A stretch of 64,000 nucleotides of DNA from Closterium sp. Naga37s-1 (lineage: Eukaryota; Streptophyta; Zygnematophyceae; Desmidiales; Closteriaceae), in contig CANJKZ010000526.1 of NCBI GenBank assembly GCA_947471745.1, positions 310,001 through 374,000 on the forward strand. The letters are read 5' to 3'. How positions within the stretch are numbered: the stretch's first letter is position 1; each line of letters opens with the position of its first letter. The notes below the pieces were generated by a model. It searched no databases and was not told the origin of the DNA. It worked only from the letters and a program-made list of their open reading frames with translations. Positions 51,869-64,000 of this stretch are shown here, piece by piece. The translations under genes and the position numbers were made by a program.

Positions 51869-54800
51869 ATGGCGGAGGCGGTTGCGGTGCTGCGCGCGAA
51901 GAAGCAGGCGGAGGGAAGGGAGGTGGCGGAGGAGGATGTTGGCGAGGCGTCGTTTTCGCGGTCGAAGAGTTTGCTGGACGACAATTTCGAGGCGTACGAG
52001 GCGGCCAACTACCGCATGTGGGTTCGATCCAAATCCGATAATCAACCCAGGTGAGCCGACCAACACGTTCCGCGCTTGCTTGCACGTGAACGTTAGTGCT
52101 TGTCAACACGCTTCTGAATGCTACTTTTTCTTCTCCAAAAAACGCGCACTCCCGCCTTTCTAAACAGTTTTCCCTTCCGTTCCGCCCATCCCCAACTCCC
52201 CTCGGCCATCCTTGTCGTCTCGAAGCCGCAAGTCCACGGGGTCTCGTAGACGCAAGCAGCACAATCTAGATTTCCTCGATAGCCAGGGCAGGTTCACGCC
52301 GCAAAATGCGGAGCTCATGGCGCGACTCGCGTCAAGCTCGTCTCCCAGTCCGCTCGTTTCCGTCAACGAAGTCCGGGAGGGGCAAGGTGACGACGGCAAG
52401 GAGGTTTACGGGGGGATCCGCGCGGAGGGCGGAGCGGAGAGGTTGGCGGAGGAAGGGAGATCCGGCGGAGAGGGTTTGGGGTCCGAGGGAGCGCGGGACA
52501 GCAGCGGCAACAGCAGCAGCGGCAGCAGCCATGGGAGCGCGGCAGACGACGACAGAGGGCTGCGCGGCTTCTTGCGGCAATGCCGTCCGCGGAGCAGGCG
52601 CGCAAGCCACACGCGCGCCGACGAGAGCAGCGCCGATGGCGCGGACGGCGGAGAGGGCGGGGAGGGGAAGGCGACCGCGGCGGGGGGTCCGCTGAAGCGC
52701 AGCTTGACGGAGGATGCGACGGGGGAGACCATGGCGCGGAGCATGTGCGCGGCGGGCTCGTTGAAGGGCCTCACGGGGGGGGCGAGCTTGTCACAGTCGA
52801 CGAGGGACGTTCTGCAGGACGCGGAGATGGACGAGATGGACGGGGAGGTGCTGCAAGGTGCGGCCTGGTTCAGAGCGGTGCTCCGCAGGGTTGTGGGGCG
52901 ACACACGCCCCACGTCCATGCCTCTTCCCCGCTTTATCTCTAACGCACCGCCTCTGGCGTTCTGCGCCATCCCCACTGTTCCCCCCGCTGCTCTCACCCG
53001 CCTCAACACCTCAACGCCCCCTTCCCCATCCCCCTTCCCCCCCCTTCCGCCCCCCTTGCGCGCGTGGCAGAGGCATTTTCGCGCGTGGTGGGGCTGCAGC
53101 AGCGCGTGCAGCACTACCGCGACCTGGGCGGGTTCGTGGTGCTCATGGCGCTCTTCATCACCATCCTCTACCTCCAGGCTGACTCCTCCAGAAGCTACCA
53201 AATCACCGCCGCGCATGCCGTGCTCTTCCCGCCTGTATGCTCCCCCATTTCCCACTCCGTCCTCTTCCCCTCCGTATCCTCCCCCCCCCCCCCCCACCCC
53301 CCCCCCCTCCTTCCCCTTTCGTCCTCTTCCCCACCGTATGCTCCCAACTTAACCCCACTCCGTGCCCTTCAACGCCGTATGCTTCCCCCCTACCCTCCAC
53401 ACTCCCCTACGCTCTCCTCCTCTCCTCTGTCCTCTTCCCGCCTGTATGCTTGCCACTCCCGCTGCATTCATAACGCGCATAAACTCTGCGCACATTCATT
53501 CTTTCTAGCACACACTCATTCTATGCTCCCCCCGTATACCACTCAATGCTCTTCCCTCCCAAATGCTCCCCCGTTAATCCCCTCCGTGCTCTTTCCCCCC
53601 GTATGCTTATCTCCACTTCCCTCCGCTCCTCGTATCCCCTCGGAGATTGTGCCAGGGCTCCTCCTCCCATCCATGCTCTGTCCGTCCCCCCCGCCGCAGT
53701 CTACGCGCCTCAACGATCCCCGCTTTCATCTGTGCCCACACACCTCTACCCCGCATGCGTGACACTTCCGCTGCGCCACTGCCTAGCACCCCTCACCGCC
53801 TCGTCGCTCATTCGCCTCTTCTCACCCTCCACCCTGCGTGCATCTCTCCCCACCACGAGAGCAGGGCATGCGTCAGGATGCGTCCAACACCTTCAACGGC
53901 CCGGATGACTTCTACAGCTGGCTCAACACCAGCATCGTGCAGGTGCGCCCCCGTCCTCTCCCCTTGGTCACTGTGTTATCGCTCCTTGTGCACTTGATGC
54001 GTGTTGCCCCGCACGTACTAAAGCCTGCCCACCGTCCACCCGTGCAGTGCAGCATCGCATCTCTCTCCTCTGGATTAAAGCCCGCACACTCGTCAGCCCA
54101 CACACTCGTTAGCCCGTGCACTCCACTCCTCTCCTCATGACCCCTCCCTTCTCCCCACCACCCCTGCAGAGTCTCTGGACAGACCCAGCATGTGGCACCG
54201 GCTCGTGCGACCGCCCCTTCCAGTACCCCGCGTTTGGCCGCTTTGGCTGCGAGGCGGACTGCGGAATCTTCCCCAACCTCACCTCCATCGTTATCCGCCT
54301 CTCCTCTCAGCTAGACACACAGCAGGCTGCAGACGAATCTTCCTGGAACCTCTGCATGGTCAACCCGGTCTCCCTCTGCTGGTATGCTCGCCCTCTAGTC
54401 ACATGCCAGCCATTGCCAGCACGTCCCCCCTCCCCCCCGCCTCTCTGCTCTTCTTTCTCTCCTGTCCTGTGTACCCTCACCATCCTTCACATCCCACCGC
54501 ATCCCATCCCATCCCATTGCATCCCATCCCACTGCATCCATCCCATCCTATCACATCCGATCCCCTCTCCTCCCTCCCCCTCCCATGCCATCCCACCCCA
54601 CGCCACCCCACGCCACCCCATGTGTGGCGCCCATGCATGGCAAGCAGGTACGAAACGTTCCAGCCGTTTCCACTCGGTACGGCAGACGTGTCGGTGGCGT
54701 TGGACATCCCGGACGGCGACTGGGTGATGGTGCTCAACGCACCCGCGGGGGGCATCCGCGGCACCGTGCACGCGCCCCCTCCCGGCACGCAGCGCATCAG

Positions 54801-57800
54801 CATCGTTGGTGCCGCCTCCACCCTCGAGCTCGCCGCATGGGGCTACTGCGAGCACGACGATGACGTGGATGCAGCCAATCAGGCGCAGCCCAGTGGCGGC
54901 TCTGCTGGTGCTGCACCTGATGTCTGTCGTGATGTGAGTATGCCGCTGCTCTGCGTGACTGCCACGGCTGTGGAACGCACTTAGCTTTTACTTGTGTAAT
55001 TCCGAGCTAAGTTAATGCATGCTCTCATTGCCATGTGATGCCAACTCGTTCATGCATGCGTGTGTATGTGTGCGCTTGCATGCATGCATGTGTGCATTTG
55101 TGTGTGTGCGTGTGTGTGTGCAGACATGTGCAAAGCTGGTGGTCTGCCTGCCAGCAACCTGTGGGCGAGCATTCACGGAGAGGGAGGTGGCAGGGGCGTT
55201 CGTGGACTGTGCGCGCATGTGCATCGTTGCACCCTCCTCCATCACCACCTACGCCGATACCACGTGCCGCATGGTGCGCTCCATGCCCCATTGTGCACTC
55301 CATGCCCCATAGTGCGCTCCATGCTCCATTGTGCGCTCCATGCCCCATTGTGCACTCCATGCCCCATAGTGCGCTCCATGCCCCATAGTGCGCTCCATGC
55401 CCCATAGTGCGCCCCGTGCTCCATAGTGCGGCCGGTGACTTGATACAGAGCAAACCTTCTGCCCCACACTGCGGTTAATCCTTTAGGATGGCATTCCATA
55501 GCCAGCTCTGCTCTGCCCCATGGTGTGCCAGCCGTGGTGTTGCGCAGTAGCCCTCTCGTGCGGCCTCCGTCTGACTCAAAGCACGTGCCACCCATGCTCG
55601 AGTGTCTACCACATTGTGCACCAGAGTATAAAGCCAGCGGCCACTGTGGCTACCTCTCTGCGCTCGGTCTTCAGACAACCAGCGGCTCTACTCTTTGCAG
55701 CGCATTTCTCTCTCACTCACTTCACTTGCTCCCTCCCTCCTTTACCCCCCACTGTCTGCAGCCTGAGATTGCAATGATATTTTCCAACACCCCATGCAAC
55801 GTTTCAGGTATAACTTACCTCCCTGCGTCCTGTCTTAAGTTGTCTTAAGCATGTGGACAATCAATGCAGCCATTAACTGTCACCATCCCCTCACCACACA
55901 TCATCCCTTCCGATCCTCTCACCGCATATCACCCCTTCCCATCCTCTCACCGCATATCACCCCTTCCCATCCTCTCACCCCACATCTCCCATTTCCTCCC
56001 ATTTTTTCCCATCACACCCCCTCCCACTTTCTCACCGCACATTACCATACCACCTCCCATCCAGCAGTCAACGCCACGGCACACATCGCTCGCCTTGCCC
56101 GCCGCAAGGTGCTTCCAACCCCATCGCCTACTGCCCTTTGCTGGCTGTCCGCCCTTTACTTGCTGCCTGCCCTTTTGCTTGCTGCCCGTCCTTTACTTGC
56201 TGCCTGCTCTTTTGCTTGCTCCCCGCCCTTTGCATGTTCTCGCCCTTTGCTTGCTGCCCCTTGTGGCTTTCCTGCTCCGTTCTCCTCTTGTTCCCTTCAC
56301 ATTACTGTTTCGCCCTTTGTTTCGTGTGTGCACTTCTTGCAAGTCGCATTATCATGCTCTCTCTGCTTGCCCATAAACCCACTACTTATTACCCACTACT
56401 CAGGCCCAGGCAAAGCACCGCCGCCTGCACCCACATCGCTACAGCTATTGGACCTCCTCTGCCTTGCCCGATGCGGCCCCTCCTGTGTTCGCCACGCCGG
56501 CTGCTGCTGTCTCCACTGCTGACGCTGTTGCTGTCTCCACTGCTGACGCTGTTGCTGCAGCCCTGCCTGCACCAGCAGTGCAAGGCTCACCAGGAGCAGC
56601 AGTACCAGCCCTGCCACCACAAACACCGGCATCGGCTGCACCAGTAGCAGCAGCAGCCATGGCAGCAGTGGGAACGGCAGCCGCAGCAGACCCCACGCAG
56701 CCCTCACTCTGGTCCCTCCTGGGCGCCACGGACCGCCAGCGACTGACAGCGCTGCAGGTGGCGGTGTCTCGTTCGCTCTTCACTATGGCCAAGGACCGCT
56801 GCCTCGCCGGCCGTTCTCCTGGGGCAGAAGTGATGCAAGTGGCGGGAGCAACCAACCACACGCTGGGAGGGCCGGGCAGCGTGAGGTGGCGCATAGTGGC
56901 GTGCCTCTGCACCATGCTGGGGGGACCGTCCACAACACTGGATGAATGCCGGTTCACGGATGAAGCAGGGCAGCCGTTGGTGGAGGGGGGTGAGATGTAT
57001 GCATACCTGCAGCGCATGCATGTGAGCGGCGGGCGCATGATCTCAGCGCAGCACATGCGGCGATTCGTGCAGACCATGGTGGCGGCGCTGAGGTCCGTCA
57101 CACCCATGGCAGACGAGGCTGCTGCTCGCCTCAACTCGCTCATGCACTCCTTCGACGACGCGATTGTCACATCTGACACTGTCGGCTGCTCGCAAGGTGC
57201 TCATGGCCGGCCGGTGTACGTTTGCGCCTGCATGTGAATGTGAATGTCTAAGGATTGTGTTTCTTCCTCTTATCATGATTGACGACGACCTGTGCTTCTC
57301 GCCCTTTTCTCTCCCTTCAGGCGGAGCGTGGTTGCCGTGGCGGACAGGCGTGACGCACAACACGACCATCCATGTGGGCGACAAGGTCACCTGGGTGTGG
57401 GATGACGACCTCCCGCACTCCCTCAGAGGTACGCCCTTTTTTTGTAGCCTTAATTTGCATCACAACCTCCTCTGTCCATCCGTGCCTATATTTCTTCGCA
57501 GAGGAAAGGAGTGTCTGTGATGTGCAGTTGTAACGGCTCTCTGTGCCACATGGTACCACTTCCCATTCATGGTCTGCTCTGCCTCATGTCCCACCACCCT
57601 TGCGACTCCCCTTCTGCCACCACCACCACCACCACCACCACCACCACCACCACCACCGCCACCGCCACCACCACCAGTGGCGGGGATGGGCGAAGCAGGC
57701 GACCCGCTGTTCCTGGGCTTCGGGGGGGACCGCCTGGCCGTGTCACGGCAGATGGTGTGCACTCCCATGAACTTGGGCGCTGGCGACATGAGCGATGACC

Positions 57801-60800
57801 CCGTGCCCTGCGTGCTGAGTGAGTTATGATGATTTGGAACCCAGACTTGTGAGCGCTACGCAAGCCTTTCAGGTAATGCACAGCAGGCAAGCCTTTCAGA
57901 TAATGCACAACAGGCAAGCCTTTTAGGTAATGCACAACAGGCACGCCTTTCAGGTAGTGCAAGCAATCCCCATCACCCGTCCCACCCACAGACCTCTCCA
58001 ATCCCCTTTTCCCTCTCCCCACTCCTCTCAACCACGTCCCACCTCTCCCCCACCAGGGATGGAGGACGAGCCTGTGGGCACCTTCGCCTACAGCAGGGTG
58101 TTTGGGCAGCCCATCAGCATCAACTACCAGGACGGTGCTCTGCCTGCCACGGCTGGAGACGCGCTCTCTTCCTCCTCCTCCTCCTCCTCCTCCACCACCT
58201 CCATGACCACCAGCATTCTCACAGTGTTGCCTGCGAGGACGGGGGTGGATGCTGCTGCTGGTGAGCACTGCATGGGCCATGCAGATCTCTCAAGGACTCC
58301 TTCTTTCAGTTGCATCCAGTTACCGTGTGTGCATTCTCTCTCCACCCTTCCCACCTGTTGCATCTTAGTTTATTATCCTCCCTCTATTTTCCCCATCCTC
58401 TCTCCTCCTCCACAGTTCGTTCGTCCCCCTCTTTCTATCATTTTCCAGCGCTCCACTCCACATCTTCCCACGTCTCCCGTTCTTGCCGCCCGACTTTTTT
58501 GCGTGCAAGCGATTGCAGGTTTTGTCAATAGCACCACCACTGTCTTTAATACCACCACCACCAACACCACGGCAACCTACGAGTGTGCGCCGGGCTGTCT
58601 GCTGCGGCGGCTGGCGAATGGGGTGTGCGATGCGGCGTGCAACACGCCCGCATGCGCCTTTGACGGTGGCGACTGCGCGTGTGTCGACCCGCTCTTTGGC
58701 CCCGGCATCTGCGCCTGCCCGCCCAGCCACACACGCCGCGACGACGGCTGTCAGTCACCCCTCTCCCCCCTCCACCCGCCCTTCTCGCCCCCTGCGATGC
58801 TTCACCATCTTTCTCTCCTCTCCTATTCTCACCTCACGCTTACTTGCTTTCTGGCTTGCACTTGCTTTCTGGCCTGCACTTGCTTCCTGGCTTGCACTGC
58901 TTTCGATGAACTCCTTGCCCTCTCCGTCCCTGCTCTCTCTTCCTCATCTTCCTCCCTTTCCTCGTCTCTGTTCCTTCCCTTTCTCCTCCTCCTTTTCTCC
59001 AGCGTGCTGTCTATCCACGGCGGTGGGAACGAATCTCAACTTCCCCTTCTCACTGCAGCGCTACGGCCCCAACTACACAGAGAGCAACTACGTCTTTGCT
59101 GCAGAGAGGGGCTTTGCTGCCACACGCTATGTGTCTCGCCGCAACCGGTATGCCACCCCCCCCTCCCTGCCCACTCTGTTGGTGATGATTGTGTTGCTAG
59201 TTTGGCACTTTGGGTTGAAGGCGAGAGTTGGGATGGTATGGTTTGTCAATTTCGTCACTTTTTTAGATCTGAACTCTTGTTATAGCAATTTCTAGATTTA
59301 ATCCATGGCTTCCAAGTGATTCCGCCAAGATACCCCGCATCGCGATAGCGATCGGCCTAGATCTTGGTTGAAGACGTGCGTTACCATTCTAGAAATTATA
59401 GATTAAGATTATTCTAACGCGTACCTGCTCATATTTTAAGGTTCTGTGAGCTGCACGCAATATTCTGTCGAAGTCGGCGGCGGACTTAATATTTTACTAC
59501 GCTCTCTAGATTCGCACTCTTTCCATCAGTTGGCCGCCCTGTTGGCCGCCCTATTGGCCGCCCTGTTGAGCGACACACTTGTGCAGCGCCATGCCTTTCC
59601 ACGACCTTGCTATGATTTCATACCGCCCTCGCAGCAGCACAGCATATATCCATTCGTGTACACCTCTCCTCCTCCCTTGCATTGCAACCGAAAGGCCGGC
59701 ATGCTACACCACACAGTACCCTCTTGTTCTATGAACCTCCGTTTGCCCATCAGAACCTTCGCTCACTTCCACAATCGGCTTCTCACTCTCCTCTGCCTTA
59801 TCCCCCTCCTCCTCCCTCCCCCCCCCCTTCTTCTCCGTGCCAGTCTGCTGATCGGCATGATGCTACAGCAGGAGCGGTGGGGCACACAGCAGTGCAGCGG
59901 GCCGGGGTGAGTGGCTCTCGTAAAGGGGCATGCAGGCATGAGCAAGGGTGGGAGCCGAGCCAGGTGCCACTCGTTGGACCAGGTGCCACTCGTTGGGCCA
60001 GGTGCCACTCGGACCAGCTTCCAGGAGCGGGGGGGCGCGGCTCCATGGGGCCGGCCCAACGAGCCGTGCCATCATGCTTTGGCTGTTGCTCATGCCTACT
60101 GTGACGTGCGAGGGTTTCACGATCTTTGCCAGATCCCGTCGCTGTGACATGTTTTCAGTCGACTCAAATGTGACATTGCCACCGATTGCCATTCTTTCAA
60201 CGCCTTCACTTCACTCCCTCCCTTGGTCACAGCTGCACCCGCTCTTCTCTCCCCCAACCCCCCTCACTCCTCCCTGCCCTCTATCCTCCCGCCCCTCCCT
60301 CCCCAGCCTGCTGCACCTGGCGGGGTGGTGCAGCAACGGCACATCCAGGGAGCCGTTTGGAGTGAACCCGCACTTCCTGCCCACGTCGGCCATCTACGAC
60401 AGCGCTGCCAGCGCCAACATGACCCAGCTCGACAACAACACCTTCGGCTTTAAACTGCAGTTCAACCCTCAAGGCCTCCCGTACGGCTTCATCTACCCCA
60501 TGGTCAGTCCCTTGAGGTTTAGGTATAGTGCCCGGCACTGCCAGTGCAGAGAGGTGCGGTGAAGTGCTGAGGTGGACCCCATCCCAGCCCAGGTCGCACG
60601 CAAGGCAAGTGTTGAGACGTCTCAAAACAAGCGATGCAAACGACTCATCACTTCCATGTGCTGGCCTGCTGCCTTGCTGCCCTAGTGCCTTGCTGCCCTA
60701 GTGCCTTGCTGCCCTAGTGCCTTGCTGCCCTAGTGCCTTGCTGCCCTAGTGCCTTGTGCTCCTCCATGTTTTGCTGCTGTGCTGCCTTGCTGTCGTGCTG

Positions 60801-63800
60801 CCTTGCTTTCGCGCTGTCTTTCTGTCTTGTTTCTTGCTGATGTGGTGTGTTGAAAATGAAGCCAATGATGTCTTTGCGAAAATAGTGTTCACATGCACCT
60901 TGGTCTTCATCAGGAGTCTCTCACGACATACCCTTTGGTGTTTGGGATTAATCTCGATAACGAGGCGGCCACAAGGCGTCTACACTACTTGGTGGATGGC
61001 AGCTACATAGACAATGGCACGCGCAGCATTGACATCAGCTTTATAACCTTCAACGGTATTTGATTACCTTGTGGTAACACCGACCCTCAAGCACATGTAT
61101 CTACTCAACACATCCATTCGTTTCTTTCAACGTTCAGTGTACACCGCCTCTCTCTCAATGCACGCCTCTCAATGCACGCCTCTCACTCGCCCCTTGACGC
61201 CCCCCCGGTTGGCAGGCGAGACACTCACGTTCGTGCTGACAACTGTGAGGTGCACGGTGAACGGGGGGGGCAGCATGGACGTGAGCTTCAAGTCTCAGCC
61301 GGCAGCCATGGCGATGTACGACACATCGGTGGACAACATCGCACGACTGGTGCTGGAGATAGTTTACTTGGTGGGGCTGCTCTGGAATGTGTGTGGCGAG
61401 CTGCAGGAGATGGCAGACTGTGCTGCGAAGGATGGCTCTGTGCTCAGCTATTTTGAGCAAGCATGGAACTGGATCGACATGCTCTCTCTCTCGCTGCAAG
61501 TGGCTGCGGTTGTTATCTGGTAAGAAGCCAGCCAAGCTGCGTCAGTGCTTGCATCCGGTGCGAATCATCACATCTTGCACAACTCTCATTGCTCTGCCTT
61601 CACTGCCCATATGCCCAACATTCTCACATTCTCTCACTATCCTCCACACGTGCGTGTGTGTGTCCGTGTGGTCAGGGTGGTGCTGTGGCGGTACGTGGAA
61701 GCATTTGACATGCAGCCACGGTACGACGTCTACTACACGCTGCTCGAGATGCCGCGCTACTGGGCCGTGCCCAACCCACCCACAGGCTTCATCGGCGCCA
61801 CTCAGGCCTTTGCTGAATTGAAAAACATCATCAACCTCCGCGCCGTCTACTTCGCCCTCCAGGGCATTAAGTGAGCCGCCTTTACCCGCAAGGGCATCAA
61901 GTGAGCCGTCTTGTTTTCCAGGCCAACAAGTGAGCAGCCTTGCCCTGCAGGGTTTCATTTAAGTGCGCTGCCTTGGTTTCTAGGGCATCAAGTGAGCCGC
62001 CTTGCCCTGCAGGGTTTCAAGTGCGCTGCCTTGCTTTTCAGAACAATAAGTGAGCCATTGTCACAGTCTCTACGGCTTCCCAGATTGAGCAAAAAGTCGA
62101 ACCTGAACTGGTTGGGCCCACGCCTGAGCACAGGCCGGTCGGAGGTTCGACTATTCGTGTCACACAGGTTTCGTTCAGTTTGCTCACATCCTATATTGTG
62201 ATCCCCCAGTTCCCCCAGTGTCTTCTTCATGATGATTCGTCTGCTCAAGGTCATGGACTTCCAGCCTCTGACCGCACTCTGACTTCTGGCCGCCGTCATT
62301 CTCTTTCTTGCTCCCTGTTCCCCTCCAGTCTCTTTTTCGTGATGATTCGCCTGCTCAAGGTCATGGACTTCCAGCCTTACCTCGGGGTCATCACGCGCTC
62401 TCTCGCCCTCGCCACGCCCTCGCTGCTGCACTTCTTCCTGCTCTCCTTTACGGTCTTCTTCTGCTTCAGCATGTATGGCTACCTCGTCTTTGGAGGCGCA
62501 ATGGAGCTGGTACGTGTGTGGCTTTGGTATGTGTGGGGCTCATGTCTCATGTCCTTATGCAGTCTAAATTATGTCCAAGTGAACACCAAGTAGGCACTGT
62601 GAGAGGATTAAAGCCACAATCAAAACAAGACCAAACAAAGCAGAACAAAGGCAAGCACATACCACATGGCTCATGTACTTATGCAGTCTACACTGCCATT
62701 TTTGTTTCAACCATTTTATTTTTCTATGTCCTCCATTGTCCCAAAAACAACCCCTTTGCTCCCCGCCCCACCCTGTGCAGTTCTCCACAGTACTCAACTC
62801 CATGTTCTCCCTCTTCCTGCTGCTCATCAACGACAACGGCTCGGCCTACTTCCTCCAGCGCCTGGAGTCGTGGGACCTCATAGCTGCGATGCTCTTCTTC
62901 TTCATGTTCATCGTCTTCATGGTCTTCATCCTCCTCAACTTCCTCATCGCCATCATCGTCGATGCGTTCATGAGCGTTCAAGACAGTGATGTTGTCGCCA
63001 CCTCCATAGCCGCTGACCTCGCTCACATTTTCAAGTACAAGTGGAACTGCTGGCGCGGCCGCTACTTGCCGTACCGGGTCATTCTCGACCGCCTTGTGGA
63101 CTTGGGGGCCAAGGACACTCGCATTAAAGAGGTGAGTGTGTCGGTACGGTTTTTGGTGCAGGGTTCTGTATGTGCTTTGTGAGGTGAGTGAAGTGAAGGT
63201 CTTTGATTCCTTGGTTGTTTTCCTAATGGTTGTTGAGACGCCTTGGTCATGCGGCATCCGCCACCGTTGCCACCGACCGCCATCTCTCACTCACGCCATT
63301 CCCCGCACGCCTTTCGTTTCAGGAGAACCCTCGGATGCGCCGCTTCAAGTCCATCCAAAGGCGGGTAAGCTCAATGCTCTCCGGCGCGCGAGGCAGCGCC
63401 CAGAAGCCGGCGCACTTCGCCCGGTCAGAGAACCAACCCGCCTTCCCCTCCGCCGTGAGCGACTCGCGGGTGCGGCGGCAGCACGTGCTGACAGTGAGGG
63501 AGAAGCGCATCGACGCCATCTCGCTCGCCATGATCCTGCAGCGGCGCCAGGACAAGGCGGTGCGTCCCTTGCTGCCATGCTCGTTCCCATGCTCGTTGCC
63601 ATGCTTTTCCATGCTTGTTGTGAATGCCCTCTTGTCATGCTTCTGACGACTGATGTGGGTAGCGCCATGACGAGTGCTTACTCTTCCTGTTTTTGCCGAT
63701 TTTTGTCCCTGCATCGCTATGCATCTCTTCTTTGTGTTACTCTCAACTACTATCAGCCTTCCAATCCTCCATCCACTCCGTCCGCCATTCCCCCCCTCCA

Positions 63801-64000
63801 CCTTCTCCCCCCGTCACCCCTCCCCCTCCCCTCGTTCCTCCCCAGGCAAAGAAGGTCCGCCAATCAGCCGCTGCCATGTCAGCCAAGGAGGCTTGTTTCT
63901 CCCCGTCTCGGTGTGAGAATGGAGCCATGTGGGGGGCTGCCCCCTGGACAGCGGATGAGGAGCAGCTGGAGCAGCTGTCACAGGCGGTGGTGCTGCAGTG
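51869..64000 (+). CDS. Polycystin-2-like (TRPP) cation channel with cupredoxin and LNR ectodomain, copy D, 3' end outside window
   Basis: Exons: 51869-52050, 52250-52857, 53071-53234, 53865-53942, 54170-54381, 54648-54933, 55124-55273, 55762-55807, 56068-56108, 56404-57196, 57321-57428, 57678-57818, 58057-58260, 58519-58749, 59003-59147, 59844-59906, 60307-60502, 60914-61055, 61216-61519, 61676-61870, 62329-62509, 62781-63131, 63323-63559, 63846->64000. It matches copy C exon for exon, with the same phases. The encoded order is [14 protein letters not shown]-terminus, TM1, [13 protein letters not shown] module, cupredoxin-like [15 protein letters not shown] ([13 protein letters not shown]), TOP domain, S2-S6 with pore LLLINDNGSA, then [13 protein letters not shown]. 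The coiled-coil tail starts at the window end ([14 protein letters not shown]). One or two exons should follow beyond base 64000. It is the closest paralogue of copy C but lacks that gene's intron insertions. Confidence 0.87.
55263..55425 (+). repeat. 19-bp minisatellite carrying the exon 7 donor (copy D)
   Basis: The exon end and donor TGCCGCATG|GTGCGCTCCA is the first unit of an array GTGCGCTCCATGCCCCATA with about eight copies. Copy C has two units at the same junction. Confidence 0.88.
57618..57677. repeat. (CAC)n run forming the 3' splice-site tract of exon 12 (copy D)
   Basis: About nineteen CAC/CGC triplets run directly into the CACCAG acceptor at 57677. Confidence 0.93.
57859..57961. 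repeat. 27-bp minisatellite (4 copies), intron of copy D
   Basis: The unit GCAAGCCTTTCAGGTAATGC + ACAACAG lies 40 bases after the exon 12 donor. Each unit contains a CAG|GTAATG donor-like sequence. Confidence 0.9.
59148..59843. other. Expanded intron of copy D (696 bp)
   Basis: The intron is 285 bp in copy C. The AT-rich middle (59230-59500) looks inserted, and a short 15-bp GGCCGCCCTGTT-type repeat occurs at 59530-59570. No element family recognised. Confidence 0.5.
60667..60751. repeat. 18-bp minisatellite GCCTTGCTGCCCTAGT, intron of copy D
   Basis: About five units of CCTTGCTGCCCTAGTG precede a TGCTG-rich stretch. Confidence 0.9.
61850..62052 (+). repeat. About 30-bp minisatellite carrying the exon 20 donor (copy D)
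   Basis: The exon end CTCCAGGGCATTAA|GTGAGC is followed by five to six degenerate copies (GGGCATCAAGTGAGCCGCCT and TGCCCTGCAGGGTTTCAAGT). Several retain AAGTGAGC donors and CAG acceptors. Confidence 0.88.
62219..62268 (+). repeat. Upstream partial copy of exon 21 (copy D)
   Basis: TCTTCTTCATGATGATTCGT... through GACTTCCAGCCT repeats the first 50 bases of the exon at 62329, with its own CCCCCAG acceptor. It diverges before the donor. Confidence 0.85.

Noticed and set aside
62219..62268. First copy of exon 21 in copy D as an alternative exon
   Set aside because: No donor at the homologous position, and the frame runs into TGA shortly afterwards.

Overview
This window is nuclear DNA from a eukaryote with intron-dense, GC-rich genes. 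Introns are GT-AG, mostly 100-800 bp, and their acceptors follow long C/T tracts. The genes and mobile elements fit a photosynthetic green-lineage organism, possibly a streptophyte alga. They are polycystin-type channels (absent from flowering plants), a Copia LTR element primed by an initiator-Met-tRNA-like site, hAT and Harbinger-like DNA elements, and a tRNA-derived SINE. The organism assignment is inference, not something read directly.

The core of the window is a head-to-tail array of four paralogous genes on the + strand. Each encodes a very large polycystin-2-like (PKD2/TRPP) cation channel. Copy A (89-5574) has lost its 5' part to the window edge. Copy B (7214-19645; 22 exons, 2,171 aa) and copy C (29514-46623; 25 exons, 1,905 aa) are complete. 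Copy D (51869-64000+) loses its last exons to the window edge. I built the models by hand from the splice sites. The summed exons of B and C are exact multiples of three, and homologous exons agree in length and phase. Domain order is: an acidic cytosolic N-terminus, TM1, and a large ectodomain. The ectodomain holds a Cys-rich [11 protein letters not shown] module, a cupredoxin-like fold whose copper site looks degenerate, and a Notch/LNR repeat. Then come the polycystin (TOP) domain, S2-S6 with a pore loop, and a cytosolic tail with a coiled coil. A and B form one subgroup, C and D the other. The subgroups differ at seven intron positions.

Between B and C lie a 699-bp Harbinger-like MITE (20480-21178) and a full-length but decayed Copia element (21370-27937) with 5-bp target duplications. 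Between C and D lie a decayed hAT transposase gene (47519-49136) and a GTCGAC-rich repeat. A second, oppositely oriented copy of that repeat sits in an intron of C. Introns of C also hold a 455-bp hAT-type MITE with a perfect 8-bp target duplication, a tRNA-like SINE, a Copia reverse-transcriptase fragment and several foldback structures. This explains why C spans 17 kb.

The most unusual signal is repeated tandem duplication of short segments that span exon-intron junctions. At least sixteen sites in the four genes carry extra copies of an exon end with its donor, or an exon start with its acceptor. Several are in frame: 27 bp x4 and 123 bp x2 in A, and an intact duplicate 63-nt exon in B. 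This suggests ongoing creation of alternative splice sites, exons or introns in this gene family, and could be tested with RNA-seq.
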